DNA of 64,000 bases, from NCBI RefSeq assembly GCF_000182925.2, contig NC_026504.1, positions 558,001-622,000 of the forward strand. The letters are read 5' to 3'. The position numbers and the translations under genes were made by a program. The number at the start of each line of letters is the position of its first letter. The stretch's first letter is position 1. Below, one piece after another: positions 44,590-56,600 of the stretch. Origin of the DNA: Neurospora crassa OR74A (taxonomy: Eukaryota; Ascomycota; Sordariomycetes; Sordariales; Sordariaceae). The notes beneath the pieces are model-generated. The model made no database searches. It was not told where the DNA came from and worked only from the letters and a program-made list of their open reading frames with translations.

Positions 44590-47500
44590 GGTTTTTTTTA
44601 TTGTGGATGGTGTTGATTTGGTGACGGATTATTTGATAGTGTGGTTGTTTGCTTCAGGTAGGTGCGTAGGTAAGCACGGCTTTCAAGACTGTAGCTTGTC
44701 GAGGTGATGATTCTGGGAGAGCTCCTGGTGGATGACCAGAGTGACAGAGGACGAGGGCAAAGAACAGCGGCGGCCTGTCAGACAAAAGTAGGTACTGGAA
44801 GCTGACAGGAACTCTGCTGACTGACGACGGATGTAAGCAGAGCAAAGAATGACGGACAGATGGTGTCGCAGTGATGGAGTGGAGTGGTAGGTAAGGCACT
44901 ATGCAAACCCACGGATGGAGGGGGGAAATGCTCGAGTTTAAGAGGTCCCAGGACGGAGAGCTCAGACTGACAAAGAAGAGAGAGCTTCCACTTTCCCAGT
45001 TCGGATGGCCGGCCTCTTGGGCACTTGTGCAGGTCCCTAGCAAACAACCCCTGCTCCTCCGCAAGCTACCTGGTAGTGCTCTTACACTACTAACAAACCC
45101 AAAGTTGAGGTGAGGAAGTGAGCTGCCCCCTGTGAAGAAGTGGAATGCGGGGAGCCAAGCGGGTCCAGAACAAGCTTAAGCGAAAAACAGCGGTCCCATG
45201 TGCAACCAACTCCGCCACGAAATTGTTAGCAGCTGTTAGTGCACCAAAGACCTCCCGCCTCACTCTCCGCCTCTCTAGAGGTAACCCTTTTCCGTCACGC
45301 AGGGGCACCCGACCTGCACCACACCACCCGGCATGCCACCCATCCACACTTTTCAACATGGAAACCTGGTTCGTACCTACCCAACAATAAATCGGCCGCG
45401 GGTTGTTTTCGAGATTTCCGGCACGGGAATGTTGGACGACAGGAACATTCCTCCTGTAGGTTCCTTGCCGCAAATCATACCTCCCCGGATGCTACCTAGT
45501 GTACCTAGCCAACATTTGCTGACCTCCGACGTCCCCTCTGCTAGATTCCCCACGATGGGTTACACACCAGCACAGGAGCCGTATCACGAACCGACTTCCC
45601 CTCGACAAACAGTCTTGGATAAAATTGGATCAAAGGATTCATATGTCAACGCCGTACCACCTCTCCAACTCGACAGCATCATCACGACTGACACAGAACT
45701 CGGGACCCCGAAGATCTGCCCGACCCAGCTGTCAAGATCGACACTCCATTACAACAAGGAGGATGTATGTATGTATGTACAGTCACATTGTGCAGCATAG
45801 CATCTGTCAATCCGTCGGTAGGCCGCCCACCAAGGCCTGAAGGGTCTCCTCGCACGTTCCTCGTTACAACCCGACCGTTTCTGGAAAGCTGGGCTATGGC
45901 GGCGAGCCAAGCTGTCTGGACCGAACGGGAGGAAGGCGGCCAAATGGACAGGCCTAGACAACGCTTGAAAAGGGCAGTCAAGAACCGAACCCTTGGCGAT
46001 TGGCGACAGGGATTAGGACTGTCTTGCCCCTCACCAAAACGTCGAACTGACAAGAAGAGCCAAGAAGAGCAGTGCGAACGTTGATTACTGGACGGTATCA
46101 GAAGCTGTGTGATTGATAACGGGATTTTGTTTCCAATGTTGTGACATGGTCGGCATGGATATCATGGCATGGAATCCAATGCTCTGGAATGTCTGCCGTT
46201 TTCTTCGATGGCTTGCAATTCGTCGTCAATAACCTCTCGACTGATGTTTATATTTTCATAGGATTCGACCCTCGACCCCAAGATACTCGCCACTTGGATC
46301 CTTCGAAGAAACCCGTAACCACCCCATTGATGCCGGCGTTTTACGAGCCTAGACTGGTTGTACAAAGCAAATCCCACGACGGAAACAATTCGACTTCGCC
46401 ATTGGCCCCCACCAGCTACCGAAGCACGCAGCGGCGCACAAAGAGACGAGTACTCGGCACCTGATTCAATGGCCGTAGAAGTGTTCGACCCCCACGAATT
46501 ACATCCTCAAAGCCTCCGAAGCAATTACGAGAAGACAACGCAGAGGGTTGATGTCAGTTAGTCACGATTTTTCTTCGCTTCTTCGACAGAGACACACCGC
46601 GTTGATCGAAATTCAACCGCCCCAAACTTCCAAAAAGGCATCAGGAACCTGATATTCAGTTCAGGTCCTCTCGACAGGCAAGTGCCAATGCCGACAAACC
46701 GCGCCGCATAAACACATGATTCGTTCTTTACAATACTTCCGCATCACGCCGATTGGCTTCCTCATTTTTTCTCGACAAACATTGTTCGTTAGTTCCTTCG
46801 GGCGGGCCTCCTTGTCCTTTTGTGCAGATGTGAGCACTAGAGGTACCTACCTACCTAGGGTACTGTAGCTAGTGATACTACTTTATATTGCGACGGTGAA
46901 AGCATTGATGTCAGGGCCTCTAGTGCCATCCGAATGGTATCGTCACCTTCTCAAAATACGTTAGAGTACCTGCAGTGATCTTGATGAATGTAACGCTCGA
47001 ACGTATGAGAAGAGGGGAGGCAGGAGTCACTTCATGCCCTGCTTCAAAGCAACCAACCTGCAGAAGCCGCGATAGTGTCGCAATTTCGACGCTCCTCTAA
47101 CTCCCTCAGGTATAGTTCGTTCAGTGCTGGTGCGCTGACGTTGCCTGGCCAAGTATGCTAATCGGCGATTATGATGTTCCACTGCATCCAGATGGGAAAG
47201 CGAATGTATATATTGATTACAATGTGGACGGCGACTGCTTGGCGAGGGTACCTAAATGTTGAGCAAAGGAGATATACAGAGGAGAGCTGTGGGAGGCTCA
47301 GCAATGCAACTCGAACGATACAGGCTTCTCAGTTTATGCTGGAAATGTCTCGATCGCAGTCAGTGGTGGATGGGACGGTGATAAACGGTCGGCCAGCGGC
47401 AGGTGTGAGGCGTTGGTTCTTTGTGCCTGACCTGACCCGGATGTGCAAGTCAAGTATGCCGCAAGTGCGACTACTTAGTAAGCCAAGTTCGAAAATGTTT

Positions 47501-48559
47501 TAACACGAGAGATGTCAAGTTCAAATGATGTGGTGAGTAAAGTGGTGCCTAAGGTATGCAAGTTTCATCTCCCAAGTGAGCGTTCACCAAGTACGTTTCC
47601 TTCGGATCCCTTCATCAGATCTGTACCTACACCATATTTCATTTTCCAACTCTCATCTTGATTCCCTTTTCTCACTGCGTCGCCCAATGTGAACCCCCCC
47701 CCCCCCCCCCCTCCAATGCTCAGCTACCCCATCTTATCCCATTCCCGCCTTCCTCAGTTCCTTGCAGTCTTTTCTTCACTCTTTAAGCCTTTCTATCGAA
47801 GCCCCCTGGTGGAGGGAACATCGCCATTCCAGTCTTTCAGCTTGGGGTCAAGGTAGTACCAATGGTGCCATCCCGTCTGCACTGCCCGCTCGCTCCCCCA
47901 GACCCCAGTGCAACAACTTGACTCCCGTTCCCCACAGTTTCATATTATGGTAGCAGCCTGGCGTTATTCTCGTCAAGGCGGAGCCGCGGAGGGGGCGTCG
48001 TGGTACCAAAAGTCCCGATCGTCACACGGCTTGAAACGGGCAGGTACAGCCTGCCTACGCTAGGTAACTACCTCTAGGTAAGGTAGGGTGTGTTACATTG
48101 ATCCAAACAATTACCTCTGGGTGGTCACTGCGACTACCCGTTGTGTAACCTAGAGGTAAGTAGGATCACAAGCGGCAGACAACGGTTATCTAGGTACCTT
48201 CTTAGGTGCTGTTTCATATACATAGACCTGGAACTGGAGCTGGACCTGGTCTCTAATCTGCGAGATATGCCGATCACTGCTGTTGGGAAGAAGAACAAGC
48301 AGAGTTGGAACGAGCAGTTGAACAAAAGTTGTAACAATGGAACACCCTGATTACTGTTATATCGATAATTCGTTGTCTACTAGAGGCCATTGCATGCGAG
48401 GACGAGATGAATGAACTTCCCCTGCAATGCGCAAGAACCACAGCCTTTGAAAAAAAAAAAAAAAAAAAAAAAGAAACAAGAAGGTTCAGCGACCAGCGAG
48501 CAGCAAGTAGGTTGGTGCCGACCAAGGAAACACGAAGTACCTACCTAGGGAGGGAAAGA

Positions 48560-48606
48560 GGGAGGGGGAGGGAAAGGGGGGGGGAGGGGGGGGGGGGGGG
48601 GGGGGG
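48560..48606. repeat. G-rich homopolymer-like tract
   Basis: A nearly uninterrupted G tract with scattered A follows GGGA-type units. It is prone to slippage and sequencing error. Confidence 0.85.
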
Positions 48607-48644
48607 TTAAAACCAAGTCTGACTCTTTGAGTTATGCTCACGGG

Positions 48645-48723
48645 AAGACTCACGGGGACACTCACGGGGACACTCACGGGAACACTCACAGGAACACCCA
48701 CAGGGACACTCACGGGAACACAC
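48645..48723. repeat. 12-bp tandem repeat ACTCACGGGGAC
   Basis: About six copies of ACTCACGGG(G/A)AC with small changes are arranged head to tail. The period of 12 gives open frames on both strands (Val-Pro-Val-Ser on the minus strand), but no gene structure surrounds it. Confidence 0.85.
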
Positions 48724-49491
48724 CTACGGTATAGGATCATAGGTGACCTTCTCACGTCAGCGCCACACTTTGATGTGGCTTGCATGGTTGCGTGGCTGCA
48801 CGACATCAACGACCTCGATACCTGCCTCTACCTACTTAGCGAACCTAGGTATGCTCGGGGATACGAGTTTTTCGTGCCGCGCAGGTATCTCTACCTCTAC
48901 TTGATGACGGAAGAATGATTGGTGGGTTGGTATCTACCTTGGTAGGTAGAGGTATGAAGTCCGGCATTGCGATATACCTTTGTAAGAGTACATGTAGGTG
49001 TTGTGCAAGACTACCTACCTCTGAGGAACTAAGTCAATGATCACCTCTATCAAATCTCCTCATCCATAGAGGTATCCAGCTTCCAGGTAGGAAAATGACC
49101 CTCCAAGCGGGATGCAACATTAAAAGCCCAACTGACGGACTTTAAACACAACCTACACATGGTACGCTTCAAATCGTTGTGCTCGTACTGTTCACCTACC
49201 ACAGTCAAGGCAAGACAAGTCCATAACCCAAGTGAAGAGAACCCAACGCCAAGCAAGTTCATGATATCGTGATTTCATGTAGGTAGAGGTAGTTATGCTA
49301 GTACATACCCCATTATCTCCCATATCCCAAGTCGTTTGTACCTCTATCCGTCATCACATCATATTCCCTTCATGTACATATTCCAGGTATGTTTCCAATC
49401 ATTAGATCCATCAATCATGACTCCATCCGCTCATTACCGACCCCTCTCTCCTCTCTCCTCTCTCTCTCTCTTCTCTTTCCATCATCACCAC

Positions 49492-52209
49492 TTAATCCTC
49501 CCCACCCCCCTCCCCCTTACCCCCCTCCCCTTTCTCTCCCTTATCCCCCCCACCCATCCCAAAGAAACTCTTCCTCTTACTCGTACCCGGACTCCGACTC
49601 TCCCCCCTCCTTCTATCCTCCGCCGCAATACTCATCCCCCTCGCCGCGCCCCCCCTCCTCGTAGTCGACCCCGGTCTCATCGGCATCCCAGGCGCTCCAT
49701 TATTCGAATTCAAACTCCCATCGCGATTCAACCCGCTCCCGCCCTGGGATTTGGACCGACGGACTTCTTCCAGCGCGGGCCGCGCTTGTTCTTTGGAAAT
49801 TACCAATCCTTGCGTGATACTCATGATATCGCCGTCTTCGACGGAGCACATGGATGGCCAGACTACCAGGAGGATATCATCTGGATCTATCTCTTCTTCT
49901 TGCGGGGTATCTGAGTTCTGAGGATCTTCGTGGTGGTTATGCAGATGGGAGTGCGAGTGAGAATGGGCGAGGTTATGCCCCTTGCTGTTGGAGTCTGGTC
50001 CGGGTGTAGATAACGGGGCGCCGGCTCCGATTGTGGAAGCGCCGTCGTCGCCGTCGCCGCCGTCTGTGAGCGTTACCGAGAAGGGACGCTGTTGGTGCGA
50101 GCTGGAGGAGACAAATTCCGGCAGGTCCAGAACTTGCCAGTCAAAGTCGTCGTATGGCGGTCCGAAGTAAGGCTCGATTTTCATTGAGGCTAGTTGGATC
50201 CGCATCCATTGCTCGCAGGCGAGCTTGCACGCTTGTTCGAGGCCGGAGACGAAGGACTCAAAGGCAAGGGCGGACAAGAGGTGTTGTACGAGCCAGGAGA
50301 CTTCCCTTACTACCGTCTTTACTCGCCTTGCGCCCTGCTCGATTTGGCGCTCGGGCATGGTGGCTAGGAGGGTTGATCGGAGATGGAGTTCTCGCGCGGG
50401 GTTTTCGTCTTCCAAGACGCGGAGGAACTTGACGAGGTTCTCGTCGTCGTCGTCGAGGAGGTAGACGGGTCGGAAAAGGTGGCGGTGTAAAGCGCGGGAG
50501 AGGACGGCGAGCACGGCGGAGATGCGCATGCCCTTGGCGGCTGGGGAGTTGGATTGCGGCAAGGGGATTTGGAGTTGAGTGGCGTGTTTGAGGTAGGGCG
50601 AGTTGCGAAGGTTGGCCCAGCAGGAGGGATCAGAGAGGATGGGCTCGGGAAGGGAGGGGCGGAAGGTGGATTCGACGAGGGTGACGATGGAGGTCCATAT
50701 TTTGTCGAGGATGTCGACGCTAAGCACGGGTTAGCAGGTGAAAAGGATCCCACTACTTCCTTTGAAAGAGTGAGGAAAAGTAAAGGAAAGGGAGAAGAGA
50801 CACGATGGAAAGAAAGGGGAGAAGTCAGAAAAGTAGAAAACTTACTAAACGTCCTCACTGTCGGTATGAAGCTTGATCTGATACGACGCCAGAATATCCA
50901 GCTTCTCCTCGGCTGTTTGCAGGCTGTCTTCTGTCTCGTCAAGTCGGTTCTGAAGGTCTGCGGACCGGGCAACGGCCGTGTCCGCACGAATGGTCTCGGC
51001 TTTGAGTTTACTGTGCAGGGCCTCGATCTCTGCAGTCTTCTCGGCCAATGTCTGCTTGAGAGAGACGACCTCCTCCTCAGCGGCCTTGAGCGATGCCTTC
51101 AAACTCTCAATCTCAGTTGTCTTCTCAGCTTCGGTGGCCTTGAGGGACTCAAACTCGACTTTGGTGGCTGTTAGGGCGTCATCGATTGCCTTGAACTGAG
51201 CCTCCAGCGTGGCGACAATCTCTTTGAGGGAGACGATCTCGGCCTCGTTCTTCGTCTTGTCGGTCTCCAAACTGGTCTTGGATTCCTGCAGCGATGCGAG
51301 GTCGGCTTCGGCTTGCGCTTTCCATGCCTCGAGAAGGGTCTTGGCGTTGGACAGTGCGGCAATCTCCTCGGCGGCGGCTTCGGCAGCTTGGGCAGCAGCT
51401 TTCTCAAGCTCTTCCTTTGACTTTTCGAGAGCGGCCTTGGCTGCTTCGAGGTCTGAAATCTGCATCCCGCGTAGAGATTTCATGTCACTCAACTCGGTCC
51501 CCATGTCGTCCCTGAGTTTGGCAAGTTCATATGCCTGGTCCTCCCGAAGCTTGGTCAACTGCTGCTCTTGATCCTCCTTTAACGCGGCCAACTCCTTCTC
51601 CTTGTCTTCTTTAAGCGCCGCCAGCTCTCGTTCCTTGTCCTTCTTCAACTCATCCAACTCTTTCTCCTTGTCCTCCTTTAGCCTCACCAGCTCACGTTCG
51701 GCATTCTCGGCAGCCATGGCGGCCCTCTTGGCACTGTCCTCCAAATCCCCTTGCAATTTGGCGCGCATGGCATGGAGGTGCAGGACCTCTTGCACTTTGG
51801 ACTGGATCACGTCCTCGAGCCCTTCCTTTTCCTTGTCGAGGCGCTTCTTCCAGTCGTCCAGTTCGGAGCGGTAGCGGTGGTACTCGTCGAGGACCTCACG
51901 GTGGGAAATGGACAGCCGCTCGTTCTTTTCCTTGAGCACAATGAACTGACCGAAGACGTCGGCGACCAGCTTGTAGTTGCTGTCGGCTGTCAGGTCGCGC
52001 ATGGCCCGGACGAGACCATCGACGGCTTGAGTGGGGTCCATGTTCGCCGAGGAGGGGGAGGAAGGGGAAGCCATGGTTGTTGTTGGTGATAGCGGGCTTC
52101 CAGCAAGGTTGGTGGTGGTGTTGGTGCTGCTGGTGTTGATGGTGGTGGTACCGGCGGCGGAAGCGGTGATGGTTGGCGGAGCCGTGGTTTCGGTGGTTGT
52201 CGTCGACAT
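49492..52209 (-). CDS. 863-residue coiled-coil protein with a conserved-looking C-terminal domain, function unknown
   Basis: Two exons (52209-50846 and 50719-49492) are joined by a 126-nt intron. The Ser/Thr-rich N terminus (MSTTTTETTAPP) leads into DPTQAVDGLVRAMRDLTAD and a long coiled coil from about residue 70 to 450. Its middle holds degenerate repeats of the form LKEDKEKELAALKEDQEQQL. The part encoded by exon 2 begins YVDILDKIWTSIVTLVEST and has a globular helical look (LLATMPERQIEQGARRVK, FESFVSGLEQACKLACEQW). This is followed by a Ser/Gly-rich part, a His-rich patch (HSHSHSHLHNHHED) and a basic Gly-rich tail. The frame is open further upstream to 52641, so an extra upstream exon is possible (PKLDTPQKEALRGFLRSM precedes the chosen ATG). 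A structural or vesicle-tethering role would fit a long coiled coil but nothing proves it. Confidence 0.82.
50720..50845 (-). other. Intron in the coiled-coil protein gene
   Basis: Donor GTAAGT at 50845, a CT-rich interior, branch-like CTGCTAACC and acceptor TTAG at 50720. Splicing joins GAC-GTT-TA to C-GTC-GAC, removing the TAG that would otherwise end exon 1. Confidence 0.9.
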
Positions 52210-52641
52210 GGACCGGAGGAAACCACGGAGCGCTTCCTTCTGGGGAGTATCCAGCTTGGGCAAGTGTCTGTGTATTGTATGGTCAACAGAGTGGTGATGT
52301 AAAGTTGCTGAGGTGTAGAGTCTAGAAATGTTGAAAAGTTTTGAACATGACCGACGTGGCTCAAGTGTGTCTGTCGGTGATGAACTTTGGAGTGGATTGG
52401 GTGGATAAGCGGCTGTAGGGCAGTGGGCCGAGTGGCTCTTAGGGACAGGGCCCGGGGTGGTTGGTTGATGCGGACGCTGAGCATCAATGGACGGCGATTG
52501 GCATATTTCCAATTTCTCATGCATCAGGCAGAGGCAAGCGGCAGCAGGAACGGATCGGCGACGCAGGGACAAGTCGCGGTTGTTTCGTTGATGGGCTGAT
52601 GACGACGGTCTGGAGTCTGGAGTCTGGAGATGAAGCCTCAC

Positions 52642-53673
52642 ATGGATTGACGTGTCAAATTCATACTAACGTTTGATCAATTAACAACTTGGGATTTCCC
52701 TCCAATTTCCATGTGGGATGAGAGCTGGATGGAAGCTTTCCATTTAGGTTGCCTCGGCCAAGGACGGGCACTGGGACGAGGCGCATTTTGGAGGAGCTGA
52801 CGGGACTGCCGACCTTTTCTCCAGCGGATCCATGGAAGGGGAAGAAGCGAAGGAAGACAGAGTGGAAATGGAAGGATCTGGAGGAGTGCAGTGTTTGACG
52901 TGGCAGTCTCAATGACCAGAGACACTGAAAGCTCTGAAAATTAAAGGCGTTGATTCCTGTACAAATCATTGGCCCAGGGGAACAAGACGCTGTAAACACC
53001 CGAACCCCACATGCCCAACGGGGCGGAAGCCTGCACGTGCAGATTGTAGCCAGGAAAACTCTATCTATTGGTCAAAATGGACACAAAAGTGGATCTGCTT
53101 CGAAACCAACCCAAGTCCTCCCCCGGTCCCCGCAACCCGAACCTTCGCAGTTCCCTTTCCCGCTCTGGAGGAGACCATCCATCATCCACATTGCGGCCCG
53201 TTCCAGTTCCATCTTCACTTGTTCCCGTCTCCATCTTCTCCATTTTCCACCCATCTTCGACATGGACTCCCGGCTTTCCATGATTCGCGATCGTCTACCA
53301 GAAATACCATGGTCAAATAATTCCCTTCATTCGAAAGGTTGGCATCGCCACGGTACAGCACTTGTGTCTGTGGGTCTGGAATCGCGATAACCTCCCCCCC
53401 CGGCTTATGCAGAAACGGTATCTGACTGGTCCAGTGTACCTTACAACACATGATCTATTTCACATATACTTCTACCAATGAAACCGCGATACTATCTTGC
53501 TTGATTGGGGGTTGGGCATAAGTTTTCCTCCCGCTCATCGCCCAACCCCCAAGTTTGCAGAGCAGTCTTTTTTTCACCGAGCTTGAATTTGTGCCCTCTC
53601 CCATCACCACCACACCAAGTATCTTGGCGACAATAGGTACTTGGAAAAGCAGCACAACCCACCAGTATCCGCA
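52642..53673. other. Divergent intergenic region
   Basis: This separates the divergently transcribed coiled-coil and NACHT-ankyrin genes. The leftmost part belongs to the leader of the minus-strand gene, which extends from 52210. No additional gene is supported. Confidence 0.45.
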
Positions 53674-56600
53674 ATGTCTTTTACCAATTTCCACCGGAGG
53701 CGCGACAAAGGCGGCCCTCAGGCCGAACGGAAGCACCACTTCGGATTTCGCAAATCTTTCCATAAGTTCATGGGATGGACTAATTCTGAACCGACTGAAC
53801 ACTCCCCCTGCAACTCGGTTGCCCCCAGCAGCCTATCTGAGGAGTACACGGCCGTCAGTGAAGACATCACTATCACAAGCACGCCTGAAACTCTATGGGA
53901 CCGCGCATATGACGCGCTTCGATCATCCAACGATGCCGCCAAATCTGGCTTGATTGCCGAATACGAAGGACGAGTTCTTCAAGCGTTCGCGCCCAAAATG
54001 TCAGGTGAGCATGAGCGTTCTGTGCCCTGCCAAATCAACATGCTGATATACATGATGTCAATTCTAGGAAGTACGGTTGAGCCAGCGGAAGCGCATTCGA
54101 AATCACTCCTGGGCCAGACACCCACGTTCAAGGCAGTACTCGACCGGGCCATCGAGGACGCATTAACGCAGGCCCAACAGAAAAGCTTGGCAAGATCATC
54201 AGTCGACAAGGCTGGCAAGTTGATGCTGGCGCTTCAGAACTTCATCAGCGAGGCTGTCAAGGCCTCCCCGGAGGCTTCCCTGGCGTGGGCTGGCGTGTGC
54301 CTTGTTCTGCCCCTCCTCACCCAACCTGCCATTGCCGACGAAGCCCAGAGGAATGGTTTCTCATACGTCACATCCTGCATCGCCTTCTGGACTACGCTTG
54401 AGCGTCAGCTTGCCAACACCATGATCTGGACTGAGAGTGTTCAAGATGAATTCATCACTCTTTATCAGCACTTGCTCGAGTTCCAGGTCCGCACTGTTCT
54501 CCGATATTACCAGGGTGGTTTTGCACGCTTCGTCCAAGATGTTTCATCCAACGTATGGGATCAACTGATTACCGCTATCAAGGATCAAGAGCGCCTTCTC
54601 CATCAGGACCTACAGCAATACCACAATGTGCACCAGACACTCACTTCCGACCTTCTCAAGCAAAACAGTGACAAATACTTGGAGTCCAACGCCAAGGTCC
54701 TCCAAGCTCTGCAAGACGTTCAGCATCTTGTTCGCAAGGACACTGAGGATAAGCTCGAGGAAAAAGAGAAGAAGTGCCTACGCCTTTTCCGTCTTACAAA
54801 CAGCCAGAGAGATGTCACCTATGAATGGTACAAAAGTCGTGTCGAAGAACGGGTCCAAGGAACTTGTGTCTGGGCCGTCGAGCACGAGAATTTCCAAGAC
54901 TGGCTGGAGCGTAAATCAGGCCCACTTTTGATCACAGCAGACCCGGGATGCGGGAAGTCCGTCTTGTCCAAATACTTGATTGACCAGTATCTGCCACAAC
55001 GGTGCCCGACTGCAACTGTTTGTTACTTCTTTTTCAAGGATGGGGACCAAAGCACAGTCAAGCAGGCCCTTTGTGCTCTTCTGCATCAGCTTTTTGGCCA
55101 AAAGCCAGAATTGATCAAGCATGCTCTCGAAGAACATGTTCGCAATGGAGACGGCCTAATCGGAACGACATCCTCATTATGGCGGGTCTTCAAGGACGCA
55201 ACGCAAGATGAAAGAGCGGGCACCATCATCATATTGCTTGATGCTCTTGATGAATGCGAGCCCGACGAGTTCAAACTGTTGGTACACAACCTCATTCAAG
55301 CGGGAGAAAACCCTGTCAAGTTTCTCCTTACATCTCGCCCGTATGGGGATGTGATTTCCTCTTTCAAGTATGGTGACATGCTGCAACGATTTCCGCGCGT
55401 TCTGATCCCGGGTGAAAAGGAAGACCAATCAGACCAAATCAGCACTGAGATCAATCATGTTATTCAAGTTCGCGTCGAGCAATTCGTACACAAGTATGGA
55501 CTCAAAAATCAACTCAGGGATACCCTTTGGGCGGAACTTAACAAGACAAAGCATCGAACCTATCTCTGGGTTTATCTTGTCTTTGACCATTTGGAGACCC
55601 TCGTCACAAGTGATGCTCTGAAGCGGACGCCTCAAGGATTTAAGACTGCCATGGAGAAACTTCCTCGGACAGTCGAGGATGCATATGAACGGATTCTCAA
55701 TCGGGCCCGGGGTGTCCTACGTACAATATTGCGACGAGTGTTGTGTGTCATGCTCGCTGCCCAACGCCCTCTGACTCTCTCCGAGATGCAGATTGTCGTC
55801 AACATGGAGCCTCACATAAAATCTGTCAAAGAACTAGACCTGGAAGATGAGGAAGATTTTTCAAAACGTCTGAGAACAATATGTGGACTATTTGTCTCGA
55901 TTCACCAGCGCAAAGTGTACTTCCTGCATCAAACTGCGAGAGAGTTCTTGCACGCCAAAACGGAACTCTCCACAGCGCCAGAGTCATGGCGCGCCTCGAT
56001 CAGGGAGAACCAGGCCCATGGGGAACTTGCCCGAATTTGCGTGCAGTATATTTCCATTTTGGATTCTGACATTGTTCATCGCATTTCCGACCATTCCCTC
56101 CTTGAAAGGGAATATCCTTTCCTGCTTTATTCGAGAAAGTTTTGGGCCTATCATCTGCGCAACGGTGACTTGGATGATGATTTCGACATCACGACAACAG
56201 CGATGGGCCTTTGTAAGCCTGGCTCAAAATATTTTCTCATCTGGGCGCCTACCTTTTATTTTGAGACGGGAGCATATTCTGCAAATTGTTTCTCTAGAAC
56301 TTTCCATGTTGCTGTGGTTTTGGGGTGCACTGGCCTCGTCCAACACCTTCTGCGTGAAATTAGAGCTGAAGAAATCAATACGGGCTACAACGCATTGGAG
56401 ACAACACCTTTAGCTCTCGCCGCCAGACACGGACACCGCAATGTTATGCAGCTTTTGATAGCAGCGGGCGCGAGAGTGGATGTTGGTTGGGATGGACGAA
56501 CTCCACTATATGAAGCAGTGGATGCTAAGCATTCCGAGTGTGTTGCCATATTACTCAACTACGGGGCCTCTGTTGATTTTTTGGATGCAGACTACGGGCG

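Larger units (their letters stand above)
44590..49491. other. Long intergenic region, no supported gene
   Basis: Frames near 45333-45800 and 46141-46560 are open but lack recognisable motifs. A C-run lies at about 47694-47712, an A-run at about 48449-48471, a G-rich run at about 48560-48606 and a 12-bp tandem repeat at about 48645-48723. Several TACCTCTA-type motif copies occur at 48060-49290. Confidence 0.4.

Noticed and set aside
48645-48723. CRISPR-like array
   Set aside because: The unit is 12 bp without spacers, an ordinary minisatellite, and the genome is eukaryotic.
49336-49914. Plus-strand 192-codon frame
   Set aside because: Most of it is antisense to exon 2 of the coiled-coil protein gene; the His/Pro/Ser-rich sequence is its complement.
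53555-53953. Plus-strand 132-codon frame at the NLR start
   Set aside because: It overlaps the NLR coding region in another frame and has no motif.
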